Positions 13,488-27,327 of a stretch of 64,000 nucleotides of DNA are shown here, one piece after another. The position numbers were made by a program, and so were the translations under genes. Every line of letters starts with the position of its first letter. Within the stretch, counting starts at the first letter, position 1. The notes under the pieces are model-generated. The model ran no database searches, was not told the origin of the DNA, and saw only the letters and a list, made by a program, of their open reading frames with translations. Source of the stretch: Pteria penguin (lineage: Eukaryota > Mollusca > Bivalvia > Pterioida > Pteriidae); the NCBI GenBank assembly GCA_035048485.1, contig CM068583.1, positions 26,098,841-26,162,840 on the forward strand, written 5' to 3'.

Positions 13488-14204
13488 CTGCAGTGAGAAT
13501 AATGTTCACTAATAATGATGTTCGACCTACATGTGTATCTTAAAACATTCAGTAAATCAGAAATACAAAACGAGAAAATAATTTATGTAATATATTAGCA
13601 TAGTGTTGTATAATCACCGTTCAAATTAAGATATTAATTAAATGATATTAGCTAGGACGATAGAAAATTCTACTGTTATTCTTTTTTACACATTAAAGAA
13701 ATCTGAATGGGTTTCCCTTACTTTTATCCCCATGTAAATGTTACATCACGATTCAAATTAAACAGAATTCACACCGTTATAGATAAAACTCGCATGAGTG
13801 TTCAGTAAGGGATTGTTTGAAAAAAAAATCAATGCAATGCAGAATCGACACTAAGCTAATCGATTTGGACATTCTGAATTCCTGATTTCAAAAGTAAAAC
13901 TTGGAAATAAATGGAGCCGAGTCTCTCTGAACCCCCCCCCCCCCTCCCCCCGTGGTAACAGTGTACCACGGCAAACACACCTGGGTTACTGGGATTTAGA
14001 GGTAACACCATATGCTTGAGTGTCTCCTGTTTGGAAAGCCACATAAGATGCAACCCAAAGCGGCAAGATAATGAATGAAATCTATATGGAAACAAACTGA
14101 GTGAAGTGTATGGGAGTTTTTTTATTCATGTTGTTTTCGGTTTTGGTTTGTTTTGTTTTTCTTTTCCTTTTTTTTTTGCATCAACAAGATTTCAATGATT
14201 GCAT

Positions 14205-14400
14205 GATGACCCCTGTCTGAGATATTGTACAGACATTTTGAGTTCTACAATGGAATCATTCTAAGCCGTCAATGTTCCCAGTTTAACGTCTACATTGACA
14301 TGGGGCCTCGGTTACGAAAGACCGGTCCCCAAGTCTCGTGGTGGGATTACATTGGGATTAGAACCAGCTGCGGGGAACTTACGACCCCTCCTCTCAGAAT
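14205..14400 (-). mobile_element. highly diverged SINE family B-like fragment
   Basis: CTACATTGACATGGGGCCTC followed by GG, and a B-box-like GGGATTAGAACCAGC, in the same order as in the better copies. Weak, by eye only. Confidence 0.45.
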
Positions 14401-15968
14401 AACTCTTCGGGCTAAATTCAAAGAAATTGTTATATATGCGATTCGGAATTTAATTGAAGGTCACAAACTTTTTAAATTACAATACAGATAGATTTCAGAC
14501 AGGCACACCTCCTCTAAATCCCATACGACTCCGGTTCAGATGGTACGTCTATAGCAAGGAGCTTACTGTTATAATGATTTGGATTATGGGAGGGAAGGAG
14601 GTTTCCTTATTATGGTATATTCTTGTCATTATTGGCATCAGCAAACGTGCGTCCTAGAACAAAATGCTATAAATATTAATGATTCTTGATGATTGTTTCT
14701 GCTACACTTCACTCGATGTATTGTTGACTTTTGACAATGTATATCCCTCCTGATCAGAGGAGACACAAGCAATTATATAATCTAATTTGACATATGCGTA
14801 ATAAGACACAATAGGACAGACCACGGAGGAGTGGAGACTTCAGTAGATAATACTCTGTCTGTATATATACACTAGCAATGACTGCTGCTCGCGAACAAGT
14901 CTGATGGTCAGGAGAAACTGGGACCGAATCTCTCTAAGATGTTGGCTGTGTTTGGTATGTGGTTTGGGTTCATATGACCCTTACGTTACCATAACAGATG
15001 AGCTCGATTCAAAAGTAGGACACCTGGGTACATGATATTGGACATTCGAAACGTTTGTGGCAAAGTATCGGACTTTATCATAGAAAGCAATTCATATTCC
15101 TGGGGAAATTTTTGTAAAAAGGGATAATTTATATACTTTGTCAATAAAACTAGTAAAAGTATAACTCATATTTAACTCATTTCCGATCGCATTTTATGGG
15201 AAAACTCCTGTAGAATTGATACATTAGAGTTTTTAAGTTGAACTGTTTCTTATGATAAACCCTGAATTTAACCTCAAACGTTTAAACCAGTCTCCTCGGA
15301 TATTTACATGGACTAATAAAGACAGTGGCGTCACGCCGACTTCGAGAATATCAAGTTCATGTGTAAAGTGGCATTGTTGTCATTGTGACGCATAAGCGGG
15401 TGTTGGATCTCTACTGTCGTTTATGTATTGGCCAACGGGTGGTAATAAACATAATGTCAAAACAGACAAAAAAGAAACACATGGTATAAAAGTTCTTGTC
15501 AATATTGCTCACTCCATTGCCGCCTGTTATCAGCAAGCAGTAAAATATTTGTACATTTGTAACTGCATGTAGATCTGCGGTTGACCTCCTTCGTGCGATA
15601 TTTCGGCTAACAATACATCGTAAATAGATAATGATGGGTAGCACTTCATCATGCTGTCACATGTTATGAATGCACTACATATTTCACGATCAAACATTCC
15701 TGTACTTGGAGTACTGCGGAAGTTATCAGAGAGTGTTCGGATAAGAGGAAGCATGGAACTAACTCATCATTTTACAAGGTAATGACAGCATTGTCCATAT
15801 CAATCAACGGCAATTTTACACACTGTCATCGTCGCAAACATAGATATAAATATATATACGGTATTCCCTTTTTAAATTCGGAAATGAATATGCACAATTC
15901 TAAAGGAACTCGTGAAGATAAAAACCGAGATGTTATCCAAACGGGAGACGCTCGCCATTATTTTCTTG

Positions 15969-16222
15969 GGCTGGCTTTCAGATGATCATGAACGTTCCTC
16001 AGCTGGCTTTCAGATGACATTGAACGTTCCTCGGCTGACTTTCAGATGACCTTGAATGTTCCTTGGCTGGCTTTCAGATGATCATGAACGTTCCTCGGCT
16101 GGCTTTCAGATGACCTTGAACGTTATACGGCTGGCTTTCAGATGACCTTGAACGTTCCTTGGCTGGGTTTCAGATTACCTTGAACGTTCCTCGGCTGGCT
16201 TTCAGACGACCATGAACGTTCA
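15969..16222. repeat. 32-bp minisatellite
   Basis: Eight units of GGCTGGCTTTCAGATGACCT then TGAACGTTCCTC, with few substitutions, so recent. Confidence 0.95.
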
Positions 16223-17572
16223 TCGTATGCCACAGTGTCAAACTTTTGGATGTATTTTATTTATTTTTCATTAAAGGTCTGTTCAATTGAATTTGACTGC
16301 ATATCCAGTTTTAATCCATTAATATATGACTAAATGCCAACACAATCAACTCTGCTTCTTTATTATATTGGTAGAGTTTAAAGCCATATATTATACAATG
16401 TATATAATTATATACAATAAATAAGATACGAAATATTCTACCATGAATCAGTCGTGGGTACCCTCATGATAACACCCTCAGTAATTGTAACATTTCTAAA
16501 TTTATGGCAGAATTTTAACTGGGTGTAACGGAAAAACAAATATCGAGAATGAAGTGTCATCTGTAAATAATTGTATGTTGACAGCGTTTATCTCCAATTT
16601 CTGATGCTAAGTTTTAGACTTCATAATATAAATATCCATATTATGCAAATGACATCAAAATCTCTAAGAAGCAAAGAAATAATAATGGCATGTAAAACAA
16701 TATCCAAGGATACATAAACAAGAAACAAAAGCCGACACTAAACGCCTCATCCAATTGGAAAGGTTTGTTCGAATAACTCCGAAAACACAAGACGTTATAC
16801 TCAGGGGACATATTTATTGCATGTTTAGTACCAGCATCGCGACGTAATCTAATTGTTTGCTTCATTCCTGAGAGTACGAGTGGAATATACTGGTAATAGC
16901 ACTCTTCCAGCGACAGCGTGGAAATCTTTCGTCAGGGCACTATTATACTTTACCAAATTCCTTTATTATGGACCGAAATTACATTACCAAGAATGTATGT
17001 TCCTAAAGGGGAAATAAAGTAACTATACTAAAAATGCCATAAATCAAGATTTACAGGGTGCATTTTGAAATTGATTTTCCTTCGCATATTTTCTGATTAT
17101 GTAGTGTTCAGAATCGCCTGAAAAACTTTTATCAGGTGTTGAATTTGGTAAGAAAAAATATAGCTTGCAATATATTATTTTCAACTAAATACATCTCAAC
17201 ACATATAAATATGGTAGTTTATATGGTAAAATACAGATTTTTATCTACCTGTCCATTTGTTGTATCTGTTATATTACTATTGTCTTTAAATACCTATTTG
17301 GTATATATGATTTAAAGCATGGATGTTATAAGCTATCAGACTTAATTTTCTTATATTCTCCACGATGCCACTTACGTTGTTTTGACATTTTAATTGTATT
17401 GTCTTGAACATTTGTTTCGTTTATGTCGACATGTATTAACATGCTGTTAACGTCAAAGCAAAATCGCTTCCCACACTTTATTTACAGAAAAGTTTTTATT
17501 GAAAAAATTGATATGGTTCAGCACATACACGCACATCGTAAGCTCTTCTTTCACATCGATAGGCGGCTATGC

Positions 17573-17749
17573 CTGTCTGTCTGTCTGTATGTATGTATGT
17601 ATGTATGTATGTATGTATGTATGTATGTATGTATGTATGTATGTATGTATGTGCGTGCATGCGTGCGTGTATGTATGTATGTATGTATGTATGTCTACCT
17701 GTCTGTCTGTCTGTCTTTATGTATGTATGTATGTATGTATGTATGTATG
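17573..17749. repeat. (TCTG)n(TATG)n tetranucleotide microsatellite
   Basis: Alternating CTGT and ATGT blocks for 177 bp, with a TGCGTGCA interruption. Open frames rich in Cys/Met/Tyr/Val across it are artefacts. Confidence 0.97.
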
Positions 17750-18453
17750 GAGAGAATCGAAGTAAGACTGCCTTTTAGAAAAAAAGGTTTTTTAAGTAAT
17801 GTCTCATCTCAGGAATAAAGGCAATTAGAATGACATTATCTCTTCTGATTATCAACATTTTCACTAAACACCAAACACTGTTTTAGCATACCTCAGCAGA
17901 CATACTCTCTGTACGCTAATAAGTTTTGTGTAAATGCCCGATAGACTCGAAACAATTTGCAATGATTTCATTTACTATGAACTAATAATACTGGATTTAC
18001 GTATTGTGCTGCCATTGAAATATAGATCATCATATAGATAAAGCACAGAGTCAACCAGTTTTCTTTGTGATAGATTTGCCTTATTACCATGGCTTTTAAT
18101 TGCTAGTTTGATATTTGCGACTAGCGTAATGATTGTCGCAAGCAATCACACTACATTCTTATATTGTTACTCTAGGCAGACAGCCCTATGGTTGGTGTAC
18201 ATGTAACTTTTACCGTGCTGTCACATTTGCATTATTCTCTACATTGTTGTGGCAATTACTGTCCTGGAACATAGATTACTAGCATTTGATACACGTAAAT
18301 GATTCTTTATCAATGATAAGTTGTAATATGACTTACACTGTATATTTAGTACATAGTATTTTGACATACATGTACAATATAACACTTAAGAACTTTTACA
18401 TTGTTAAGCCATTATTATTATCAGCATTGAATAATGGTTTCGTATGTTGTTGT

Positions 18454-21400
18454 CACACTACAGACTGCCTGACAAAACACTAGGCCTCTATACTACAGGT
18501 CTCACCACAGATTGCCTGACAAAGCACTAGGCCTCTATACAGCAGATCTCACCACAGATTGCCTGACAAAGCACTAGGCCTCTATACTACAGGTCTCACC
18601 ACAGATTGCCTGACAAAGCACTAGGCCTATATACTACAGGTATCACCACAGACTGCCTGACAAAACACTAGGCCTCTATACTACAGGTATCACCACAGAC
18701 TGCCTGACAAAGCACTAGGCCTCTATACTGCAGATCTCACCACAGATTGCCTGACAAAACACTAGGCCTCTATACTACAGGTATCACCACAGACTGCCTG
18801 ACAAAACACTAGGCCTCTATACTACAGGTATCACCACAGACTGCCTGACAAAACACTAGGCCTCTATACTACAGGTATCACCACAGACTGCCTGACAAAA
18901 CACTAGGCCTCTATACTACAGGTATCACCACAGACTGCCTGACAAAGCACTAGGCCTCTATACTGCAGATCTCACCACAGACTGCCTGACAAAACACTAG
19001 GCCTCTATAACACAGGTATCTCCACAGACTGCCTGACAAAGCACTAGGCCTTCATACTGCAGATCTCACCACAGACTGCCTGACAAAGCACTAGGCCTAT
19101 ATACTACAGGTATCACCACAGACTGCCTGACAAAACACTAGGCCTCTATACTACAGGTATCACCACAGACTGCCTGACAAAGCACTAGGCCTCTATACTA
19201 CAGGTCTCACCACAGATTGCCTGACAAAGCTCTAGGCCTCCATACTACAGGTCTCACCACAGATTGCCTGACAAAGCTCTAGGCCTCCTTACTACAGGTC
19301 TCACCACAGACTGCCTGACAAAGCACTAGGCCTCTATACTACAGGTCTCACCATAGATTGCCTGACAAAGCACTAGGCCTCTATACTACAGGTCTCACCA
19401 CAGACTGCCTGACAAAGCACTAGGCCTATATACTACAGGTCTCACCACAGATTGCCTGACAAAGCACTAGGCGTATATACTACTTGTCTCACCGCAGACT
19501 GCCTGACAAAGCACTAGGCCTCTATACTGCAGATCTCACCACAGATTGCCTGACAAAGCACTAGGCCTCTATACTACAGGTCTCACCACAGACTGCCTGA
19601 CAAAGCACTAGGCCTCTATACTACAGGTCTCACCACAGACTGCCTGACAAAGCACTAGGCCTCTATACTACAGGTCTCACCACAGACTGCCTGACAAAGC
19701 ACTAGGCCTCTATACTACAGGTATCACCACAGACTGCCTGACAAAGCACTAGGCTTATATACTACAGGTCTCTCCACAGATTGCCTAACAAAGCACTAGG
19801 CCTCTATACTACAGGTCTCACCATAGATTGCCTGACAAAGCACTAGGCTTATATACTACTTGTCTCACCGCAGACTACCTGACAAAGCACTAGGCCTCTA
19901 TACTACAGGTCTCACCATAGATTGCCTGACAAAGCACTAGGCTTATATACCATTTGTCTCACCGCAGACTGCCCGACAAAGATCTAGGCCTCCATACTAC
20001 AGATCTCACCACAGACTGCCTGACAATGCACTAGGCCTCTATACTACAGGTCTCACCATAGATTGCCTGACAAAGCACTAGGCTTATATACTACTTGTCT
20101 CACCGCAGACTGCCAGACAAAGCTCTAGGCCTCCATACTACAGGTCTCACCACATACTGCATGACAAAGCACTAGGCCTATATACTACAGGTCTCACCAC
20201 AGATTGCCTGACAAAGCACTAGGCGTATATACTACTTGTCTCACCGCAGACTGCCTGACAAAGCACTAGGCCTCAATACTGCAGGTCTCACCACAGATTG
20301 CCTGACAAAGCATTAGGCTTATATACAACAGGTCTCACCACAGACTGCATGACAAAGCACTAGGCCTCTATACTACAGGTCTCACCACAGTCTGCCTGAC
20401 AAAGCAGTAGGCCTCCATACTACAGGTCTCACCACAGACTGCCTGACAAAGCACTAGGCCTCTATACTACAGGTCTCAACACAGACTGCCTGACAAAGCA
20501 CTAGGCTTATATACTACAGGTCTCACCACAGATTGCCTGACAAAGCACTAGGCCTCTATACTACAGGTCTCAACACAGACTGCCTGACAAAGCACTAGGC
20601 TTATATACTACAGGTCTCTCCACAGATTGCCTAACAAAGCACTAGGCCTCTATACTACAGGTCTCGCCGCAGACTGCCTGACAAAGCACTAGGCTTATAT
20701 ACTACAGGTCTCACCACAGACTGTCTGACAAAGCACTAGGCTTATATACAACAGGTCTCACCACAGACTGCCTGACAAAGCACTAGGCCTCTATACTACA
20801 GGTCTCACCACAGTCTGCCTGACAAAGCACTAGGCCTCCATACTACAGGTCTCACCACAGACTGCCTGACAAAGCACTAGGCCTCTATACTACAGGTATC
20901 ACCACAGACTGCCTGACAAAGCACTAGGCTTATATACTACAGGTCTCACCACAGATTGCCTGACAAAGCACTAGGCCTCTATACTACAGGTCTCAACACA
21001 GACTGCCTGACAAAGCACTAGGCTTATATACTACAGGTATCACCACAGATTGCCTGACAAAGCACTAGGCTTATATACTACAGGTCTCACCACAGATTGC
21101 CTGACAAAGCACTAGGCCTCTATACTACAGGTCTCACCACAGACTGTCTGACAATATACTACGGTCTCACCCTGAGACTGTATACTACAGGTCTCACCAC
21201 AGACTGCCTGACAAAGCACTAGGCCTCTATACTACAGGTATCACCACAGACTGCCTAACAAAGCACTAGGGCTATATACTACAGGTCTCACCACAGATTG
21301 CCTGACAAAGCACTAGGCCTATATACTACAGGTCTCAACACAGACTGCCTGACAAAGCACTAGGCCTCTATACTACAGGTCCCACATCAGACTGCCTGAC

Positions 21401-21948
21401 AAAGCACTATATACTACTGTCTCACCACAGACTGCCTGACAAAGTACTGTATACTACGGTCTCACCCTGACTGCCTGACAAAGTACTGTATACTACAGTC
21501 TCACCACAGACTGCCTGACAAAGTGCTATATACTACGGTCTCACCACTGACTGCCTGACAAAGTACTGTATACTACGGTCTCACCACAGACTGCCTGACA
21601 AAGTGCTATATACTACGGGCTCACCACAGACTGCCTGACAAAGTACTGTATACTACGGTCTCACCACTGACTGCCTGACAAAGTACTGTATACTACGGTC
21701 TCACCACTGACTGCCTGACAAAGTACTGTATAGTACGGTCTCACCCTGACTGCCTGACAAAGTGCTATATACTACGGGCTCACCACAGACTGTCTGACAA
21801 AGTACTGTATACTACGGTCTCACCCTGACTGCCTGACAAAGTACTGTATACTACGGTCTCACCCTGACTGCCTGACAAAGTACTGTATACTACGGTCTCA
21901 CCACAGAGTGCCTGACAAAGTGCTATATACTACGGGCTCACCACAGAG
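18454..21948. repeat. 3.5-kb satellite: 47-bp units changing to 40-bp units
   Basis: From 18454 to about 21390 the unit is 47 bp (CTCACCACAGACTGCCTGAC, AAAGCACTAGGCCTCTATAC, TACAGGT), about 62 copies. From about 21395 to 21948 it is about 40 bp (TCTCACCACAGACTGCCTGA, CAAAGTACTGTATACTACGG), about 14 copies, with the AGGCCTC stretch lost. Variant types (CTTATATACTACTTG, CCATAGATTG, CCGCAGACTG) recur with spacings of two or three units between 19820 and 20130, a weak higher-order pattern. No long open frame. Confidence 0.97.
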
Positions 21949-22117
21949 ATGTGACACCATGTGACATGGCGAAGAGCTCTGCCTTTATTGATTATCAACT
22001 TCTTGACAAACATCTCAATTACTGTAATGTAACAGAAGCAAGAACTGTGCATGTCTGTCCATTTTGCTTTTGGTTTTGATTTGGTTTTAGTTTTTTTGTT
22101 TGGGTTTTTTTAAGAGT

Positions 22118-22123
22118 TTTATT
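22118..22123 (-). promoter_or_regulatory. AATAAA poly(A) signal downstream of the candidate exon
   Basis: Reads TTTATT on the plus strand, so AATAAA on minus, about 90 bp after the TAA of the 22.2 kb candidate exon. Such hexamers are frequent in AT-rich DNA, so it supports that exon only weakly. Confidence 0.25.
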
Positions 22124-22211
22124 TCTTTGTTTTTGTTTTGATACTTCCTTTACGATGGATATCAATGTAAAATAAGAAAAACACTGATCCACATCACTAT
22201 GGCACTAACAA

Positions 22212-22321
22212 TTACGCACCACGGTGGACATTCACGAAACTCCGGGACTCCCACCAAGTGTAGGGGAAGAAGTCAGCGTCTCCGGTCAGTCTAGCCACAT
22301 CCGTCATGAAACCAAAGCAAA
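22212..22321 (-). CDS. candidate alternative terminal exon inside CELF intron 1
   Basis: Seen directly: a T-rich stretch ending tatcatcag|, then a GC-richer 110 bp block with two leading bases and 35 sense codons ending in TAA at 22212-22214. The phase is exactly what CELF exon 1 needs, so splicing would give ...MHK-V-CFGFMTDVARLTGDADFF...NVHRGA-stop. The start resembles an RRM RNP1 strand (compare CAFLTYCAR of exon 2), then diverges. An AATAAA lies about 90 bp downstream on the same strand (22118-22123). I do not recognise the peptide in any family. A chance open block is possible (one in three would match phase), and it could also belong to an unrelated nested gene. If used, it would give a CELF protein with a broken RRM1. 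Confidence 0.33.
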
Positions 22322-22802
22322 CTGATGATAAAAATAATCTACTTTATATAAGTAAGGAAACATTGAATCATCAACAGCTACATATCCATACTGTTTACAA
22401 GACAGTGCTGAAATAGGTATCTTTATGGTAGTTTTGATTTTGCAGTTTGCTTTGAATAAAGAACTAAAGGCTATAAATAAACGAATTCTGATACGTCTCA
22501 ATGAAAGTAATTATAGTGATAATATATTTGCTATATCTATGATAATTATCTGATTATTTTGAAAATGAAATATGTTCAAACTAACTAAACAATGTAGGTA
22601 AAGGAAATGTCATAGGAGAAATGCAATGCGTTAATTGTTTGTTATCTATATAGTGCTATATTTCTAACAATCGGATATGCAGGCAATGTCGCTTGTTAGA
22701 TATGCTCACTGGTATACCGTGCGTTACACCGTGGTGAAGATATATAGACGATACTGCATGGTTCGCAAAGATTGACATCCATTGGAAAATCTTAGGTTCA
22801 GT

Positions 22803-23748
22803 TCTTGTAACTCCTCTGGTTAAGCCAGGTGTAAGTCCATAGCTAGTGTTCCTATGGTTGTGCCAGGTTTAAGTCCAATGGTAGTGTTAAGGATAGAAGT
22901 GCATCTCCAATGGTTACGACAGGTGTAAGTCCAATACTACTGTTCTCTTAGTTATGCCGGATGTACACCCAATGCTAGTGTTCCCATTGCTATGCCAGGT
23001 GAATTCCCATGCTAGTGTTCGCATGGTTATGCCAGATGTAAGTCCAATGCCAGTGTGAGGGATAGACGTGTAACTCCAATGTTAATGTCAGGAGTAAGTT
23101 AAATACTAGTGTTCCCATGGTTATGTCAGGAGTAAGTCCAATACTAGTGTTCCCTTGTTAATGTCAGGAGTAAGTTAAATACTAGTGTTCCCATGGTTAT
23201 GTCAGGAGTAAGTCCAATACTAGTGTTCCCATGGTTATGTCAGGAGTAAGTCCAATGTTAGTGTTCCCATGGTTATGTCAGGAGTAAGTCCAATGCTATT
23301 GTTCCCATAGTTATGCCAAATGTAAGTATAATACTAGTGTTCCCATGGTTATGCCAAATGTAAGTTCAATGTCTTTATTCCCATGGTTATGCCAGGTGTA
23401 TATCCAATGCTATTGTTCCCATGGTTATGCCAGGAGTAAGTCCAATGCAAGCGTTCTCATGGTTATGACAATTGTAAGTTCAATGCTAGTGTTCCCATGT
23501 TTTTTTTCCAGGTGTAAATTCAATGCTTGTGCCCCCATGGTTATGCCAGGTGTAAATCCAATGCTTGTGTTCCCATGGTTATGCCAGGTGTAAATCTAAT
23601 GCTTGTGCCCCCATGGTTATGCCAGGTGTAATTCAGTGCTTGTGTCCCCATGGATATGCTAGGTGTAAATCCAATGCTAGTGTTCCCATAGTTTTCCAGG
23701 AGTTAATCCAATGGTAGTGTTCTCATGGTTATGTCAGGTGTAAGTCCA
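22803..23748. repeat. 38-bp minisatellite
   Basis: About 25 units of GTTCCCATGGTTATGCCAGG followed by TGTAAGTCCAATGCTAGT, more diverged at the left edge. It starts about 480 bp after the candidate exon at 22.2 kb and under 900 bp from the 47-bp satellite, but the units are unrelated. Confidence 0.95.
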
Positions 23749-26720
23749 GTGTCAAGAATGAATGTCCAATTTCAAAGGTCCTTCGCTGGCAGAGTGTGTA
23801 GCAGGCAACTAAAGGATACATTACGATACTTACAATGATATTGTGCCGCCACGAGATTGAAATAATTATACCCTTAAAGTACCTCATAGCTTGTCAGATT
23901 GGTTCGTCTTAGATATAAAGGCATTTCTTACACGATATGAGAGTGATCTCCTTCAAGCTGTGTACATGTTGAAGATTAAAAATAGAAACTGCTGAATGAA
24001 CTCGTATTTCAATGTATCACAGCCATTATCTATAAAGGAGAGATCTGGTCCATAGCATTTTGAAACTTTGTGGATAATCTTAATTAATAACAATATGTGA
24101 TATTTAAAATATATATAAACATAAGAATAAATAAATCTCCCTACACCCCTTCCCAAATTAACAATCAAATAGCACTGCTCGCCTGAATAGTTCCTAGCGC
24201 AAATTTTCTCAACTGCTCAGATTATGTCTTTCTTTTTCTTTCTTTCTTTCTTTTTTTCTTTCTTTCTTTCTGTTATTTTGTCAATACACCCCAACGCTTT
24301 GCAAACAGGACCTACTTCCACTCGATATATTAATTTCAAATATATCTTAATATCTGTATATACGTGTAATTGTTGTAGGTACGCGATGCTCGGTGACATC
24401 TTTGAAGTAGTTTGCAATGAATAACAGTGAAGACTAAAGTATTATAGTACCCGATATCCCATTGTGTCTTAGACTGTAATTACTTTAGTAGAAATCGATC
24501 AGGTTTACTCAATCAGGGAAGATTAAATGATCAATTTGCTGATGAGTTTGGCAATGTATACACTTTGCAAATTTACATGATGGACCGAATAACAATAATG
24601 GTGTATCTGAAATATGCCCGTGTGATTTATACAGAATCTTTCAACGATTATTGGGAATAAATCAGAATGTACGTGATTTACATTTCATATCGATATTGAT
24701 AAATTTTGCATTTTCCAATTTTTATTATTTTTTGAAAAAATAAACGATATCGTTATTTGATGTAAACATTTGTTTTCGATTTCATAAATATTTATACTTG
24801 TATTTCAATTGCTTACGCAAATTGTCGAAGAACAGAGAATGGCCATTGAAACGTGTGTTTCTATATGGTAGAGGGGTTGATTCACACTGAAAATGCACTA
24901 AAATACTGTATAAACATGGGTACCATTGCCTTACCTAGAATTTAGAAATTACAAGCAATATACGCTTTGCATGTTAAATTGGTTATAGTTCACTCATAAG
25001 GTGGGGATTAGTTGTAGAGGGAATTGGGCTACGGGGAGGTAACCACCTGATTTGGACGGGTACAGAGCTACAGTGGACTGGGGGTCGAAACCAAGCGTGA
25101 GGTAGATACTGACAACAACAATCATAAGAGACACCGATGCGTTTAAATAACTAGAAGATATTTCTTAAGTAACATATTTGTAAATAACACATACTTATTT
25201 CGTGTCATGAAAAAAAGACAGGGAAAGTAACAATAAATATTAGCCTCATGGTAGACTAGTTTCGTATCGTTACATTCAATATCGAATACATTTTCTAGGT
25301 TTTATATCGTGTATATCTATAATGCGAGTAAATAATATTTCTAAAAGAGAAAACAAGTCTCTGCGAAATTTATCGGGCATTATTCGGGTTTTTTTTTCTT
25401 TTTTTTTTCAGTTTCAGATTAAGAGTAAAACGATCCTCAAAAGAGATTATCCAGTTTCCCTTCAGCATACATACTTTTCTGTAATGACGTGTACATCCTG
25501 TTAGTTTGACATCTCCCCGGGAAAATATCAATGTATTACACCTGGTCGTTTCAATATTTCTTTATTTACTGTGATAAAGTTAATGCTGTAATCTGTACAG
25601 ATTTCTGGCAATCGATACCCAGCCGTTAGGTAAATAACACCGGGTGGATATTCAGTTCACTCGGTAATGATCAAATGCTGCTATTAGGGCAGAAATTGCA
25701 GCAAAATGGGGTCTTTGTAGCGTAGGGCCAGACCATGTGTATAACTATTTTATGGTGATTTTTTTCCTCGATTTTCTGAACTCACACAATGAGAAAAAGT
25801 AGAAACCATTCTCCAATTATTTTGAAAACTGATAATGCTAAACTCTTAGAAGTTTGTCATGGAAGAGATACACAACTTTCCTTTGTTAAAAGTTGTAATC
25901 AAATTTTTCGTTTGTTTTTGTTTTTGTTTTTTTTTAAGGGGAGAGAATCTAGGTCCTTTAATGATGATCGGAAAGACACTGTGTTTTATTTTTTCGCATT
26001 TCTTCATGAATCTACCTCAGTCACCGATTGAGAACTTAAATTCACTTACATATACTTTCATTTCTTCATAATTTTCATCCTTCTCGTACAAAATGAAGAA
26101 GTCCAAAATGTGCCAAATTATAAAGTTTCGTTATTTCTCGATGGGATTTGTAAAATGCCTTTAAATCAGGCGTCTAGATACAGTATAAGAATTCACTTTA
26201 TTCTTCGGTTAAGTCATATTTGATAATAGAGGCACATGAAGTCATTAACGTAAAATCATTTCACCGAACCATGTTTACGGTATTGAATCTTGACGCACGA
26301 CTTCGAGACAACTATTTTCTGAACATTTCGACCTCGGGAAATATGTAGTCTTTTGGGATTAGGAAATGTCTACGACTATCAGGTCCAGTCTGTAATTGTT
26401 TTATTATACTGACGCAAATACGTTATCTAATCAGGAAACAGTATCAAAATCAAACACACTCACGATCAATAGAGGTTGAAATGTTGATCTTGCAAATAAT
26501 CTAACAGATGCAGAAGTATAAAGAATCTTGTGAATAAATTCCATTGAAACTATCGATAAATAGGGGTATTAAGTTTAAGTATTGGAGTAATGTCGTGTCA
26601 TTTGTGCCATCTCGTTTCAATTTTTCTTCTTTTTTTGTTCTCTTTTTTTTTTGTTTTTTTTTTTGGGTTGTTTTGGTCCGATATTTACAAATGCTGCCCT
26701 GTTACGCATAGGAAATGTCC
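23749..26720. other. non-coding part of CELF intron 1
   Basis: AT-rich with short T runs (25388, 25920, 26640). Several open frames of 60-90 codons are T-run or repeat products. No gene seen. Confidence 0.6.
24230..24270. repeat. (CTTT)n microsatellite
   Basis: Pyrimidine run TTTCTTTCTTTC with minor interruptions. Confidence 0.9.
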
Positions 26721-27298
26721 GGCTACTCCAGAGTTCTACCGTAGTCCTATGCTCCAGAGTACTACCGTCGCCATATGCTCCAGAGTATTACCATAGTCAT
26801 ATGATCCAGAGCTCTACCGTAGTCCTATGCTCCAGAATACTACTGTCGTCATACGCTCCAGAATATTACCGTAGTCATATGCTCCAGAGTGCCACGGTAG
26901 TCATATGCTCCAGATTGCTACGGTAGTCATATGCTCCAGAGTATTACCATAGTCATATGCTCCAGAGTAAAACCGTAGTCCTATGCTCCAGAGTACTACT
27001 GTCGTCATATACTCCAGAGTATTACCGTAGTCATATGCTCCAGAGTACTACCGTCTTCTTATGCTCCAGAGTGCCACGATAGTCATATGCTCCAGATTGC
27101 TACGGTAATCATATTCTCCAGAATACTATCATAGTCCTATGCTACATGTTGCTACCGTAGTCATATGCTCTAGAGTACAACCGTAGTCATATGCTTCAGA
27201 GTACTACCGTAATCATATGTTCCAGAGTACTACGGTAGTCATATGCTCCAGATTGCAACCATAGTCATGTGCTCCAGGGTACTACCGTGCTCATATGC
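26721..27298. repeat. 26-bp minisatellite
   Basis: About 22 units of GCTCCAGAGTACTACCGTAG then TCATAT. Directly followed by the 124-bp palindrome. Confidence 0.95.
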
Positions 27299-27327
27299 CT
27301 ACAAGAGGCCCGTAGACATTATCAGTC

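Noticed and set aside
15411..15754. Two overlapping minus frames of 74-77 codons
   Set aside because: Both open in different frames over the same DNA, so at most one could be real; no motif or clear splice sites.
17423..17818. Open frames of 70-131 codons with YVCM repeats
   Set aside because: Pure translation of the TATG/TCTG microsatellite; all three plus frames are open for the same reason.
18454..21948. CRISPR-like array
   Set aside because: Units are contiguous with no unique spacers, the genome is eukaryotic, and there are no cas-like genes.
22304..22501. 65-codon minus frame overlapping the candidate CELF exon
   Set aside because: Different frame, Lys/Ile-rich, extends into AT-rich intron; a shadow.
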